From: Flavobacterium coralii
Lineage (GTDB): Bacteria > Bacteroidota > Bacteroidia > Flavobacteriales > Flavobacteriaceae
Length of the DNA stretch: 64,000 nt
Direction: 5' to 3'
NCBI RefSeq assembly: GCF_019891545.1
Contig: NZ_JAHDIU010000011.1
Location: forward strand, 1 to 64,000
A model generated the notes under the pieces. That model was not told the origin of the DNA, made no database searches, and saw only the letters and a program-made list of their open reading frames with translations. Both the position numbers and the translations under genes were made by a program. Below, piece after piece: positions 15,510-24,990 of the stretch; positions within the stretch are counted from its first letter, which is position 1; each line of letters starts with the position of its first letter.

Positions 15510-17035
15510 TCGTCAGGGGCACTTATTATTTTATCTGCCCTTTTTAAAATCAGTTCAATTTCTTCGGGTTTAATTTTATCAAGCTGCTTGTACATAAACG
15601 CCATTCGCGGGTTGTGTTCAAGCAGCTTTTTTTTGTCGTGTAAAAAATTCCAGTACAGGCTGTTAAAAGGGCAGCTGTCTTCTTCAGTGCGGGTTTTGTG
15701 GTTATAGCTGCAATTGATGCAGTAGTTGCTCATATTATTAATATAATTAGCACTGGATATGTAGGGTTTTGTGGCAACTATACCGCCATCGGCAAACTGG
15801 CTCATGGCGCGTGTGTTGGGTAACTGCACCCATTCTACAGCATCAACATATACGCCAAGGTACCACTCGTCAACTTCATCAGGGTCAGCTTGTATAAGCA
15901 ATGCAAAATTGCCTAAAACCATAAGCCGCTGTATGTGGTGGGCATAGGCAGTATCCAGTGAGTTATTAACGCTGTGCTTAAGGCAGTTCATTTTTGTTTT
16001 TGCGGTCCAGTAAAAATCAGGCAGCTTGTTTTTGTTATTAAAGAAATTTTCTCTTTTATAACCGGGCATGTGCATCCAGTATATGCCGCGCATATACTCG
16101 CGCCACCCGATTATCTGCCGAATAAAGCCTTCTGCTTCAGAGATATTTATATCACTTCTGTGCTTGTGGTAGTAATTGTGCACGGTAGTAACCACATCGC
16201 GTGGCGAAATTATTTTTGCATTTATTGCGAATGATAACTGAGAATGGAAAAGTGTTGTTTCTTCAGTATGCATGGCATCCTGGTAGTCGCCAAAATGCAA
16301 CAGCAGCTTCTGGCAGAAAAACTTAAGTAGTTCCAGCGCCTCTTTGCGTGTAAGCGGCTGGTTTATAGAACCGCTTCCTGCCCGTCCCATTGTCTTTACA
16401 CCCTGTTTTTCCAGCAGGGAGATAATATCTTTTACATCATGATTAAAATCGGGTTTTTCAGGTACTGTATCCTCTGCATTCCATTTGTTTCGGTTCTTCT
16501 CATCATAATTCCATTTACCTCCTTCAGGATTTGTACCCTCCATCAGTATATCGTGTTTTTTACGCATGTAGCGGTAAAAATTTTCCATCAGCAACTGCTT
16601 TTTGCCTTTAAAAAACTCCTCAAGCTCGTTGCGTGATGTATAAAAATGCTCGGTGTCAAACGCTTCAGTTTCAATATCGATATCCGCGCAGAAATTTTTC
16701 AGTTGCTCGTCAAGCCTGTATTCATCGGGTAGCTGGTATTCAAATTTTTCTATATTATGTTTATCAATCAGAAAGCGTACATTTTCTGTTAACTTTTGTT
16801 TATTTTCCTTCGCGTCAAGTTTGTAATAAACAACCTTATGCCCGTCACGTTCAAGCTGCCTGGCAAATCTTCTCATGGCAGCAAAGAACGCAGCAGCTTT
16901 CTGTATATGATGGTAAGTATAATCTGTTTCCTGCCGCATTTCGAACATGCAGTACACTACAGAATCATCTGTATTCCTTAGCCATGAGTGCTTAATGTTA
17001 AGCTGGTCGCCAAGTATAAGGCGCAGGGTTTTCAT
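15503..17035 (-). CDS. FeS-type bacterial photolyase (6-4 photolyase family)
   Basis: A protein of 510 residues from the ATG at 17035 (MKTLRLILGDQLN, the usual family start); 10 further codons are open upstream. It belongs to the deoxyribodipyrimidine photolyase-related family, FeS-BCP. Cysteines at about 351, 439, 442 and 455 (NYCINCSYN and EDSCPF) have the spacing that binds a 4Fe-4S cluster in this family. These enzymes use FAD and light to reverse (6-4) photoproducts. It is divergent from the DASH cryptochrome gene, with 206 bases between the two start codons. It is the host gene at the right prophage edge and is intact, ending with TAG. Confidence 0.88.
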   Translation of the reverse strand: MKTLRLILGDQLNIKHSWLRNTDDSVVYCMFEMRQETDYTYHHIQKAAAFFAAMRRFARQLERDGHKVVYYKLDAKENKQKLTENVRFLIDKHNIEKFEYQLPDEYRLDEQLKNFCADIDIETEAFDTEHFYTSRNELEEFFKGKKQLLMENFYRYMRKKHDILMEGTNPEGGKWNYDEKNRNKWNAEDTVPEKPDFNHDVKDIISLLEKQGVKTMGRAGSGSINQPLTRKEALELLKFFCQKLLLHFGDYQDAMHTEETTLFHSQLSFAINAKIISPRDVVTTVHNYYHKHRSDINISEAEGFIRQIIGWREYMRGIYWMHMPGYKRENFFNNKNKLPDFYWTAKTKMNCLKHSVNNSLDTAYAHHIQRLMVLGNFALLIQADPDEVDEWYLGVYVDAVEWVQLPNTRAMSQFADGGIVATKPYISSANYINNMSNYCINCSYNHKTRTEEDSCPFNSLYWNFLHDKKKLLEHNPRMAFMYKQLDKIKPEEIELILKRADKIISAPDDF

Positions 17036-17181
17036 GTTGTGGTAAATGTTATTGTTGCTTATCAAATATACCTCTAAGCATCTTAAAAATCAGGCTTATT
17101 ATTATTTTTTTAAGAAGAAATAACTGATTAAACAATTCTGTAAATCTCCCTAAATAAGTTTTTTAAGGCATTTTTTTACGT

Positions 17182-17189
17182 TATATTTG
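17182..17189 (+). promoter_or_regulatory. -7 box of the cryptochrome operon
   Basis: TATATTTG, a full TAnnTTTG match 52 bases before the cryptochrome start. No convincing TTG was found at -33. Confidence 0.4.
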
Positions 17190-17241
17190 CAATGTATTTT
17201 TATTTAGAATACTTTTAAATAAAACAAAAACTCTCTCAAAA

Positions 17242-18534
17242 ATGCCTGTTTCTATAGTTTGGTTTAAAACCGATTTACGGCTTCATGATAACGAGGCGCT
17301 GGTGCGGGCTATACAGCAAAGCGACAGCGTTGTTCCTGTTTTCTGTATAGACGAAGGCCAGTTCGGCACGACTAAATTCGGCTTTAAGAAAACAGGCAGC
17401 TTCCGTGCACAATTCCTTTTAGAATCGCTTGCCGACCTTGATGCGCAATTGCGGCAGTATCAGAGCGGATTGGTAGTTGTAAAAGGAGTTCCCGAAGAAG
17501 AACTGCCACGCCTGGCCCGCCTGTATAACGCTAAAAAAGTATATGCTAAAAAAGAGGTAACCACAGATGAGAAGAAGCAGGAAGAAAGAGTAGCGGCAGC
17601 ATTATGGAAACAGGGCTGCGTTGTGGAAACATTCAGCACCAGCACCCTTTACCATGCAGAGGACCTGCCGTTTCCGCTAAAGGGCATCCCTGATGTATTT
17701 ACAACATTCCGCAAGAAGATAGAAAAAGAGGCGGGAATACGCCCGGTCTTTAAAAAGCCGGAGCACATACCAAGCCCGGTAATAGCGCCTTTAGAGCTAC
17801 CTTCATTACAGGATCTTGGCCTTAAGCCGGCAGTTACCGATCCGCGTGGCGTGTTGCCGTTTAAAGGAGGTGAAACAGAAGGACTCAAAAGGCTCAATTA
17901 TTATATTTTTGAACAGCAGGGCATTGCTACTTATAAAGATACCCGCAACGGTATGGTAGGAGCCGATTATTCGTCTAAATTTTCGCCGTGGCTGGCTATG
18001 GGCTGCCTTTCGCCGCGGGAGGTATATCATGAGGTTAAAAAATATGAAGAAAAGTTTGGTGCCAACAAAAGTACCTACTGGATGATTTTTGAGCTTTTGT
18101 GGCGTGATTACTTCCGGTTTATGATGAAGAAGCACCGCCAACGCCTCTTCCTGAAAGGCGGCATTAAAAACAAACCTGTTGGTGGTGGCTGCAATCCGGA
18201 TGTCATCCAAAAATGGATAGATGGCGAAACGGGGCAGGACTTTATAGATGCCAACATGCGCGAGCTAAAGCTTACCGGTTATATGAGCAACAGGGGCAGG
18301 CAGAATGTGGCAAGCTATTTTTGCCACGACCTGGGGCAGGACTGGCGTTATGGCGCTGCCTATTTTGAAGAAATACTTATTGATTATGACCCATCCAGCA
18401 ACTGGGGTAACTGGGCTTATATAGCCGGTGTGGGTAACGACCCGCGCGAAGAGCGCCAGTTTAACCCGCAAAAGCAGGCATCTGATTATGATGCCGACAT
18501 GAGTTACAGGAACCTTTGGCTTAACAACAAATAG
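17242..18534 (+). CDS. DASH-family cryptochrome/photolyase
   Basis: A 430-residue protein of normal CRY-DASH length. N-terminal photolyase alpha/beta domain (IVWFKTDLRLHDNEAL); C-terminal FAD domain with GADYSSKFSPWLA, LLWRDYFRF, LKLTGYMSNRGRQNVASY and SSNWGNWAYIAGVGNDPR, all signature blocks of DASH cryptochromes. These bind FAD and an antenna cofactor and repair cyclobutane dimers, mainly in single-stranded DNA. The TIGR03643 gene follows 4 bases after the stop, so they form an operon. Confidence 0.93.
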   Translation: MPVSIVWFKTDLRLHDNEALVRAIQQSDSVVPVFCIDEGQFGTTKFGFKKTGSFRAQFLLESLADLDAQLRQYQSGLVVVKGVPEEELPRLARLYNAKKVYAKKEVTTDEKKQEERVAAALWKQGCVVETFSTSTLYHAEDLPFPLKGIPDVFTTFRKKIEKEAGIRPVFKKPEHIPSPVIAPLELPSLQDLGLKPAVTDPRGVLPFKGGETEGLKRLNYYIFEQQGIATYKDTRNGMVGADYSSKFSPWLAMGCLSPREVYHEVKKYEEKFGANKSTYWMIFELLWRDYFRFMMKKHRQRLFLKGGIKNKPVGGGCNPDVIQKWIDGETGQDFIDANMRELKLTGYMSNRGRQNVASYFCHDLGQDWRYGAAYFEEILIDYDPSSNWGNWAYIAGVGNDPREERQFNPQKQASDYDADMSYRNLWLNNK

Positions 18535-18538
18535 TACT

Positions 18539-18826
18539 ATGGCAAATACTGAAAGAGATTTTACGATAGCGGAAATTGACCGTATAATAGAAATGGCATG
18601 GGAAGACCGTACCCCGTTTGATGCTATTGAATACCAGTTTGGGCTTACGGAGGATAAAGTAAAAGCCCTGATGAAGCGTGAACTAAAGCCATCGAGCTAC
18701 AGGCTGTGGCGCACCCGCGTAGAAAACTGTAAAACCAAGCATGCCAAAAAACGCAGCGAAGAGATTGGCCGTTTTAAATGCAGCCGTCAGCGCAGTATAA
18801 CAGGTAATAAAATAAGCAAGAGGTAA
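18539..18826 (+). CDS. TIGR03643 / DUF2805 family protein
   Basis: A 95-residue basic protein. The N-terminal half (IAEIDRIIEMAWEDRTPFDA, then IEYQFGL and KVKALMKRELKPSSY) matches the TIGR03643 family, which is often found next to photolyase or cryptochrome genes. It may be a small helix-turn-helix DNA-binding protein; the function is not known. Second gene of the cryptochrome operon. Confidence 0.85.
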   Translation: MANTERDFTIAEIDRIIEMAWEDRTPFDAIEYQFGLTEDKVKALMKRELKPSSYRLWRTRVENCKTKHAKKRSEEIGRFKCSRQRSITGNKISKR

Positions 18827-18907
18827 CATCTTTTAATTTTTTTAGCTTTTGTTGAAGGTTTACCACCATTTGCTTTAACTAAATTTGTAGTATAAACCTT
18901 TAAAGCT

Positions 18908-19597
18908 ATGGCTACATTTTTATTTGCAGGCGCATCATCTGCAATGGCTGTGCAAACTGCACAATTATTAAAAGAACAGGGACACAACGTAATTGGCATC
19001 TCCACCAAAGATGATAACGGAAAGTATGACGGCTGGCACAAAGTAGATAACTATTCCTTTGGCAGTTTCCCTGCTATTGATGCGGTTATAGACGGTGTTG
19101 CTTATTTTCCCGGAACTATCAACCTGAAGCCGTTTAACCGCATCAGCAAACAGGACTTTGAAAATGATTATGCTGTTAGCGCGCTGGGTGCTGCAGCGTT
19201 TGTACAGGCCTATTTGCCTAACCTCAAAAAAAGTGAAGCCGCATCTGTAGTGTTTATAAGTACGGTTGCAGTACAGACAGGTATGCCGTTCCATGCTTCT
19301 GTAAGCATGGCAAAAGGCGCGCTGGAAGGGCTTACACGCTCGCTTGCGGCTGAGTTTGCACCAAAAATTCGAGTAAACTGTATAGCGCCTTCTTTAACCG
19401 ATACTCCTCTTGCCGAGAAGTTATTAGGCTCTGCCGAAAAAACGGAAGCGGCAAAAAACAGGAATCCGCTAAAAATTGTGGGTAACCCTTTAGATATAGC
19501 AAATGCCGCTGCTTTCCTGCTAAGTGATACTTCGCGCTGGGTTACCGGGCAGGTACTTGCTGTAGATGGGGGTATGAACAAATTAAGGCTGCTTTAG
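18908..19597 (+). CDS. SDR-family protein lacking the catalytic tyrosine
   Basis: A 229-residue short-chain dehydrogenase/reductase fold. The cofactor loop reads FAGASSAMAVQTA in place of TGxxxGIG. The Ser of the catalytic set is present (VVFISTVAVQ), but the YxxxK motif reads VSMAK, so the proton-donating Tyr is missing while the Lys is kept. The C-terminal LAVDGG motif is normal. Either it acts on an unusual substrate or it is not a classical dehydrogenase. It lies downstream of the photolyase operon after an 80-base gap and probably belongs to the same light-response neighbourhood. Confidence 0.8.
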   Translation: MATFLFAGASSAMAVQTAQLLKEQGHNVIGISTKDDNGKYDGWHKVDNYSFGSFPAIDAVIDGVAYFPGTINLKPFNRISKQDFENDYAVSALGAAAFVQAYLPNLKKSEAASVVFISTVAVQTGMPFHASVSMAKGALEGLTRSLAAEFAPKIRVNCIAPSLTDTPLAEKLLGSAEKTEAAKNRNPLKIVGNPLDIANAAAFLLSDTSRWVTGQVLAVDGGMNKLRLL

Positions 19598-19644
19598 TAA
19601 ACCTTTGGCAGCCTTTATTGTTGTAGTTACAGTAGGGGGTTGTG

Positions 19645-19962
19645 TTATTCAGAAACGGCTTCCGCTGTTTCGGCTTCAGTACTTGTTTCTTCTTCCGTAA
19701 GTTCTTCCGCTTCGGCAATTATCTCAAGGTCGGCCTCGTTAATAAAACGTATGTTTTTGTAGCTTACCTCTAAAAGCTTACCGGTTTGTGTATCTTCTAC
19801 CAGGCCGAAAAACTGTTCTTTACCTTTGCCATTGGTTGTTGTGCCCCAGGCATGGAACAAACCTATTTTCTTTTTGGTTTTAGAAGTTGTTTTCTTCGTT
19901 TTCTTTGATTTGCTTTTTTCTGTAACGGTGTACTCTACAAGCCTTAAGTCTTCTTTAATCAT
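19645..19962 (-). CDS. Hypothetical lysine-rich protein
   Basis: A 105-residue protein: a short start, a lysine/threonine-rich stretch (residues 15-32, KSKSKKTKKTTSKTKKK), a beta-rich core (IGLFHAWGTTTNGKGKEQFF, then GLVEDTQTGKLLEVSY) and a very acidic C-terminus. No named family recognised. Single gene, convergent with the SDR gene. Confidence 0.65.
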   Translation of the reverse strand: MIKEDLRLVEYTVTEKSKSKKTKKTTSKTKKKIGLFHAWGTTTNGKGKEQFFGLVEDTQTGKLLEVSYKNIRFINEADLEIIAEAEELTEEETSTEAETAEAVSE

Positions 19963-20033
19963 GATGCGTAAATTAATGTATTAACGATAAGTTAACGCAA
20001 AATTAACATAGGTAAATTTAATTTCCTGAGTTT

Positions 20034-20073
20034 CAATGTTAAGTTTTTATGTGTAGGCGAAAACTTAACATTG
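20034..20073. other. Perfect 14-bp hairpin
   Basis: CAATGTTAAGTTTT (20034-20047) and AAAACTTAACATTG (20060-20073) are perfect inverted arms around a 12-base loop. It lies between the 5-FCL stop codon and the start of the 105-residue gene, both minus strand. There is no long T run, so it could be an operator or a weak terminator. Confidence 0.55.
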
Positions 20074-20124
20074 GAGAGGTTAGAATATTGATAGCCAGCA
20101 ATAAGCAAAATAAATACGAGCGAT

Positions 20125-20688
20125 TTAAAACTGGTATATTTTATCTGGTGTAACGCAAATCGTCAGCGGAATATCAGTAGGATTATTTGGTATGGTTTTT
20201 TGTTCTGCGTCAAAAAAGCTTAACCCCACTTTCAATACATCTTTACGGCATTGCGATAAAAACCGGTCATAAAATCCTTTGCCATAGCCGGCACGGTTGC
20301 CATAAATATCAAAGGCAAGCATGGGTATAAAAACCACATCAAGCATTTGCGGCGGCACTTCCAGCCCGTTTGCGGGCTCAGGTATGCCATATTTGTTTTT
20401 TACCAGCCGGGTATTATCGGTAAGCAGGTAGTGCTTCATGGAGTAGTCGCTAAAGTTGGATTTTGATACTACAATTTCCTTATCCTTTCCTGAAAGTATA
20501 TGTAATATCAAATCAGTATGCACCTCTTTCTGTTCCTCAATTGTAAGGAAAACATGGTAATAGGTTTTATCCCATATGGGCAACTTCAGCAGGTTGTTGG
20601 CAATGGCAAGGCTTTTTTCTTCTACGGCTTCCAGGGTAAGTTCTTGCCTCCTGCTGCGGTATTTTTGCCTTAACTCTTTTTTGTCCAT
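20125..20688 (-). CDS. 5-formyltetrahydrofolate cyclo-ligase
   Basis: A 187-residue enzyme from the ATG at 20688 (MDKKELRQKYRSRRQEL); the open frame extends upstream to 20895 but there overlaps the patatin gene out of phase. Motif GYGKGFYDRFL near residue 137 is the family signature, with the basic N-terminal helix for substrate binding. It converts 5-formyl-THF to 5,10-methenyl-THF using ATP. It begins 19 bases after the stop of the patatin-like gene and is probably in one operon with it. Confidence 0.9.
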   Translation of the reverse strand: MDKKELRQKYRSRRQELTLEAVEEKSLAIANNLLKLPIWDKTYYHVFLTIEEQKEVHTDLILHILSGKDKEIVVSKSNFSDYSMKHYLLTDNTRLVKNKYGIPEPANGLEVPPQMLDVVFIPMLAFDIYGNRAGYGKGFYDRFLSQCRKDVLKVGLSFFDAEQKTIPNNPTDIPLTICVTPDKIYQF

Positions 20689-20707
20689 ACAATAATCAGC
20701 TAATAAT

Positions 20708-22915
20708 TTAGAACCAGAAGCCCACACTAAACCAGGTATGGTGCTTGTTGGTTTCGGGTGACCAGCTGTGCTTAATTTCGATTGGGCCAATAATGGTTTC
20801 CATGCCATAACCCACTGCATACCCGCTGTATTGCGGGATAGAGAGTATCTCGCCTTCCTCAAAAAGGTTTTCCCCAATATTGGCAAAGTTAGCACTTACG
20901 TTGAGGTGGTTTTTACGTACAAACTCCCAGTCAAGCGTACCCATAGCCTTCAGGTAGCTGTTGCCTGATATGCTCAGAAAATCATAACCGTAAAAATGGC
21001 GGAAGTTATTTATCATATAATAACCGTAACCACCCAGCACAAAATCGAAAAAGTTAACGGTTTCCTCCCCAACGGTAAGTCCTGTTTCTGCCTGAAATTC
21101 AAATGTAACGTTACGGCGCAGCCTCTTTGCCGTTCCCATTTCGGCTTTTACCATACTAAAAGGGGTAAACATGCCTGTATAATTACTGGATGAAAGGTAC
21201 CACTTTGCCTCCCCTGCAAAAAACCATCCTTCGTCAGGAAAGTAGCGGTTGTCATACGAATCAAACTTCAGGTAGGTATAAGCAGAAAAATAATCACTGT
21301 TATCAAACACGTTAAACTCGTTATCGGTTATTGTTTCTGATTTTATTTTAAGGTGCTTTAGCTCAAGGCCGCCACCCAGCATAAATTTTTGGGCAAATAT
21401 GGTTTGTATGTAAGCCTGTTGCGTGTGGTCGGTAAAATCTACATTAACAGAACTGATGCCAAGTTGTCCTGCAAGTTCTCCGGCAGTCAGGTCGGCATCC
21501 AGGTTACGGTTAAAATTATTGAGTGCAGAGCGTAGCCCGTAACTTATATGGAAACCGTTGTCAATATAATAATTGAACATGTACCGGAAGTTATCGCCCA
21601 GTATCACATCAAGCGAGGCAACATCGTTACGTTTCAGCAGTTTTTTTTGCGTAAGGTTTACTAAAACGCCGCTTTTATATAAACCGTCATAATGCAGCCC
21701 GAACTTAAGGTAGCGGTTTACAGGGTTCTCTGTAAGCTTCAGGCTTAGGATGTCACCATTAGCGCCTTCATCAAAGCAATATGAAATGCTGTTAAAGTTT
21801 TGAGTGGCATTCAGGTTGCTGATTCCCTGGGTAAATTTTTCGTACGATATTTTTGTTCCGGGCTTAAAGTTTAGCTTACCAATCACGTAGCTCTTGGTAT
21901 AGTTGTTAAGCCCTTTTATATTAAATTTCTCTACCAGTACCGAGTCTGTGGCTTGTATAGGCTTACGCTCTACAGGGCTGCCTGTGCCAAGCGCTTTTAG
22001 GCTTTCCAGTATCATCCGTGCTGATTCTTCGCCCTCATCAATTATCTGCTGGCCCTCATCAAAAGATATTACCGTATAGCTCGAAATATCCGGTTTTATA
22101 TAAATGTCGGTAGCTTTGCGCTTTTCCTCCATTTTTTTAATCATCTGGTAGTTGTTAATCTGTACCAGTACGCCGGTTGCACCCTTTATCTGGGTACGGT
22201 CTTTAAGCCCGTCCTGCACATCTACCCCAATAATAATGTCAGCGCCCATTTTGCGTACTTCCTCTATAGGATAGTTATTGGTAACCCCACCGTCTATAAG
22301 CAGCCTGCCGTCAATCTCTACCGGATAGTATAAAGAGGGGAAGGCACCGCTTGCCAGTATGGCATCGGGCAGCACGCCGTTGCGCAGCACTACCTCTTCG
22401 CCTGTTTCAATGTCGGTAGCAATACAAACAAACGGGATAGGCAGGCAGTCAAAATCGCGTATGTGCCTCACATGGTCGGTAAGGCGGTTAACTGTTGTAT
22501 AGTTATATAGGCCCTTTGATATTGCCGTAGGGAAACCAAGCTTAAAATCTTTAAACGGTAATGCAAGCGCATAGAGCTCATCATTGCGCTTTTCAAAAAA
22601 GTTTTTGCTGCCGCGTGGGGTATAATCCTGTATGAGGGCATCGGCATCAAGCGAATTAAAAATAGAGTCGAGTTCAGTCGCCGAATAGCCTGCTGCATAC
22701 AGGCCGCCCACAATGGCACCCATGCTGGTGCCGCCAATGTAATCTACTTTAATACCCGCTTCTTCCAGAACCTTAAGCACACCAATGTGTGCAAGCCCTT
22801 TTGCACCGCCACCACTTAGTACCACCCCTATTTTTGGCCTGTCGGCATCCTGTTCCTGTGCGGAAACACTGCAAAAAAACAGTAAGCAAACTAACAGGAG
22901 GGTGGGGGTTTTCAT
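20708..22915 (-). CDS. Patatin-like phospholipase with outer-membrane barrel
   Basis: A 735-residue protein. Signal peptide 1-19; patatin domain with oxyanion loop GGGAKG (35-40), nucleophile Ser64 in GTSMG and catalytic Asp208 in DGG; then a POTRA-like region (about 310-390) and a C-terminal BamA/Omp85-type barrel of the last 350 residues. This is the PlpD-like (type Vd-like) build: the barrel holds or exports a lipase domain. Its ATG overlaps the uvrC stop codon by one base. Confidence 0.88.
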   Translation of the reverse strand: MKTPTLLLVCLLFFCSVSAQEQDADRPKIGVVLSGGGAKGLAHIGVLKVLEEAGIKVDYIGGTSMGAIVGGLYAAGYSATELDSIFNSLDADALIQDYTPRGSKNFFEKRNDELYALALPFKDFKLGFPTAISKGLYNYTTVNRLTDHVRHIRDFDCLPIPFVCIATDIETGEEVVLRNGVLPDAILASGAFPSLYYPVEIDGRLLIDGGVTNNYPIEEVRKMGADIIIGVDVQDGLKDRTQIKGATGVLVQINNYQMIKKMEEKRKATDIYIKPDISSYTVISFDEGQQIIDEGEESARMILESLKALGTGSPVERKPIQATDSVLVEKFNIKGLNNYTKSYVIGKLNFKPGTKISYEKFTQGISNLNATQNFNSISYCFDEGANGDILSLKLTENPVNRYLKFGLHYDGLYKSGVLVNLTQKKLLKRNDVASLDVILGDNFRYMFNYYIDNGFHISYGLRSALNNFNRNLDADLTAGELAGQLGISSVNVDFTDHTQQAYIQTIFAQKFMLGGGLELKHLKIKSETITDNEFNVFDNSDYFSAYTYLKFDSYDNRYFPDEGWFFAGEAKWYLSSSNYTGMFTPFSMVKAEMGTAKRLRRNVTFEFQAETGLTVGEETVNFFDFVLGGYGYYMINNFRHFYGYDFLSISGNSYLKAMGTLDWEFVRKNHLNVSANFANIGENLFEEGEILSIPQYSGYAVGYGMETIIGPIEIKHSWSPETNKHHTWFSVGFWF

Positions 22916-24711
22916 CAGTTGGGCTGCGTTTTGTAATATTCTGTTATCTTTTTAGCTTTCGTGGGGCCAATCACTTTTGCAATATCTTCTTCGGCTGCTT
23001 CCTTTAAACGCTTAACCGACTTAAATTGTTTCAGCAGCGTTACCATTGTTTTTTCACCTATGCCGGGTATGCTCTCCACCGATGTTTGCAAAGCACCTTT
23101 GCTGCGTTTGTTGCGGTGGTGCGTTATGCCGAATCGGTGCGCCTCATTACGTAAATGTTGTATCACCTTTAGCGTTTCCGACTTTTTGTCGAGGTACAGC
23201 GGCACAGGGTCTTCGGGGTAAAAGAGTTCTTCCAGCCTTTTTGCGATGCCTAATATAGTGATTTTACCACGCAAACCCAACGCTTCGAGGCTCTTTAATG
23301 CCGAACTTAACTGGCCCTTGCCACCATCTATAATAATCAGTTGCGGCAGGGGTTCGTTTTCATCAAGCAGCCTGCGGTAACGGCGGAAAACCACCTCTTC
23401 CATACTGGCAAAGTCGTTAGGCCCCTCAACAGTTTTAATGTTAAAATGGCGGTAGTCTTTCTTGCTTGGCTTGCCGTCTTTAAACACCACACAGGCACTA
23501 ACCGGGTTGGTACCCTGTATGTTACTATTATCAAAACATTCTATATGGCGCGGCTCTTCGGGCAGGCGCAGGTCCTGCTTCATCTGTGCCATAATGCGTT
23601 TGGTGTGGCGGTCGGGGTCGGTAATCTTTATCTGCTTTAGCTGGTCCATACGGTAAAAACGGGCATTACGCTCGCTCAGGTCCAGTATTTGTTTTTTGTC
23701 GCCGAGTTTGGGTACGGTTACTTTTATATTTTCGCCCAGGTCAATTTCATAGGGCACAAGTATTTCCCTACTGCGCAGGTTAAAACGCTCGCGAAGTTCT
23801 ACCACGGCAATTTCCAAAAGCTCTTCATCGGGTTCATCCAGCTTCTTTTTTATTTCCATAGTGTGCGAGCGCACAATAGCCCCGTGGCTTACCTGTATAA
23901 AGTTGACATAAGCCATGCTTTCATCGCTTATAATGCTGAAAACATCAAGGTTGCTTATACGCGGATTAAACACAGTGCTGCGTGCCTGGTAGCTTTCCAG
24001 CACGTCTATCTTTTCTTTTATTTTCTGGGCTTCTTCAAAGCGCATATCGGCAGCCAGCTCCTGCATCAGTTTTTTAAAATCGCGCAGGCTGTCTTTAAAG
24101 TTGCCTTTTAATATTTCGCGGATTGCATCTACATGGCGCTGGTATTCGGCAAGCGGTTCATTGCCTTCGCAGGGGCCTTTGCAGTTGCCTATGTGGTACT
24201 CCAGGCAAACTTTATATTTACCCGATTTTATGTTGGCTTCATTAAGGTCGTAGTTGCAGGTGCGCAACGGGTACAGCTCTTTTATAAGGCTCATGAGTGT
24301 ATGGACCGTTTTAAAAGAGGTGTAAGGCCCGAAATACTCAGAGCCATCCTTTATGACATTCCGGGTATGGAACACGCGTGAGAAAGGCTCTTTTTTGATG
24401 CACATCCAGGGGTAGCTCTTATCATCTTTAAGCAGCACATTATAGCGTGGCTGCAGCTTTTTGATGAGATTGTTCTCAAGCAACAGTGCCTCGCTCTCGG
24501 TAGGTACAACAATGTGCTTAACGCGGGCAATTTTGCGCACCATAACGCGGATGCGCCCGCTCTCGTTAACCTTATTGAAATAGGACATTACCCTCTTTTT
24601 AAGGTTCTTTGCCTTGCCTACATACAGCAGCTTATCATCTTTATCAAAATACTGGTACACACCCGGGCTGTCGGGTAGTGTTTGTATCTGAAGTTCTAAA
24701 GGCGTTTGCAT
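22915..24711 (-). CDS. uvrC: Excinuclease ABC subunit C
   Basis: 598 residues, normal for UvrC. GIY-YIG nuclease domain at the N-terminus (GVYQYFDKDDKLLYVGKAKN, residues 18-37), a UVR motif around 205-235 (EEAQKIKEKIDVL), the RNase H-like second nuclease domain (HIECFDNSNIQGT, IIDGGKGQL) and a C-terminal helix-hairpin-helix pair (SIPGIGEKTMVTLL). It makes both incisions in nucleotide excision repair with UvrA and UvrB. Confidence 0.96.
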   Translation of the reverse strand: MQTPLELQIQTLPDSPGVYQYFDKDDKLLYVGKAKNLKKRVMSYFNKVNESGRIRVMVRKIARVKHIVVPTESEALLLENNLIKKLQPRYNVLLKDDKSYPWMCIKKEPFSRVFHTRNVIKDGSEYFGPYTSFKTVHTLMSLIKELYPLRTCNYDLNEANIKSGKYKVCLEYHIGNCKGPCEGNEPLAEYQRHVDAIREILKGNFKDSLRDFKKLMQELAADMRFEEAQKIKEKIDVLESYQARSTVFNPRISNLDVFSIISDESMAYVNFIQVSHGAIVRSHTMEIKKKLDEPDEELLEIAVVELRERFNLRSREILVPYEIDLGENIKVTVPKLGDKKQILDLSERNARFYRMDQLKQIKITDPDRHTKRIMAQMKQDLRLPEEPRHIECFDNSNIQGTNPVSACVVFKDGKPSKKDYRHFNIKTVEGPNDFASMEEVVFRRYRRLLDENEPLPQLIIIDGGKGQLSSALKSLEALGLRGKITILGIAKRLEELFYPEDPVPLYLDKKSETLKVIQHLRNEAHRFGITHHRNKRSKGALQTSVESIPGIGEKTMVTLLKQFKSVKRLKEAAEEDIAKVIGPTKAKKITEYYKTQPN

Positions 24712-24820
24712 ACTACAAAGTTAGTGACAAAGTTTTATTGGCTAATGGGTAAATTCAAATTTTAAGAAGACGAAGGATGCAGGATGTCCGATGTCTGGTG
24801 TCTGGCGTCTGATGCTGTTG

Positions 24821-24897
24821 TTTCCATTCCGACCGAAACGGGAGAACCTAAATAAGTTGAGATTTCTCACTTCGCTTTGCTGCGTTCGAAATGGAAA
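24821..24897. repeat. Palindromic intergenic repeat, copy 1
   Basis: Starts TTTCCATTCCGACCG and ends CGTTCGAAATGGAAA, so the ends are inverted relative to each other; the interior has GATTTCTCACTTCGCTTTG. 77 bases. Confidence 0.8.
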
Positions 24898-24908
24898 GTG
24901 TTAATTGC

Positions 24909-24981
24909 TTCCATTCCGACCGCAGTGGAAGAATCCGAATAAGCTTGAGATTCCTTACTTTGCTTAGTTCAAAAATGGAAA
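24909..24981. repeat. Palindromic intergenic repeat, copy 2
   Basis: TTCCATTCCGACCGCAGTGG start and AAAAATGGAAA end; more degenerate in the right half than copies 1 and 3. 73 bases. Confidence 0.75.
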
Positions 24982-24990
24982 GTGTCATTG

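Noticed and set aside
17460-18471. Antisense frames in the cryptochrome gene
   Set aside because: Codon-shadow frames without protein-like composition, opposite a clear DASH cryptochrome.
20689-20895. Long N-terminal extension of 5-formyl-THF cyclo-ligase
   Set aside because: It is read out of phase through the end of the patatin-like gene; the family starts at the ATG at 20688.
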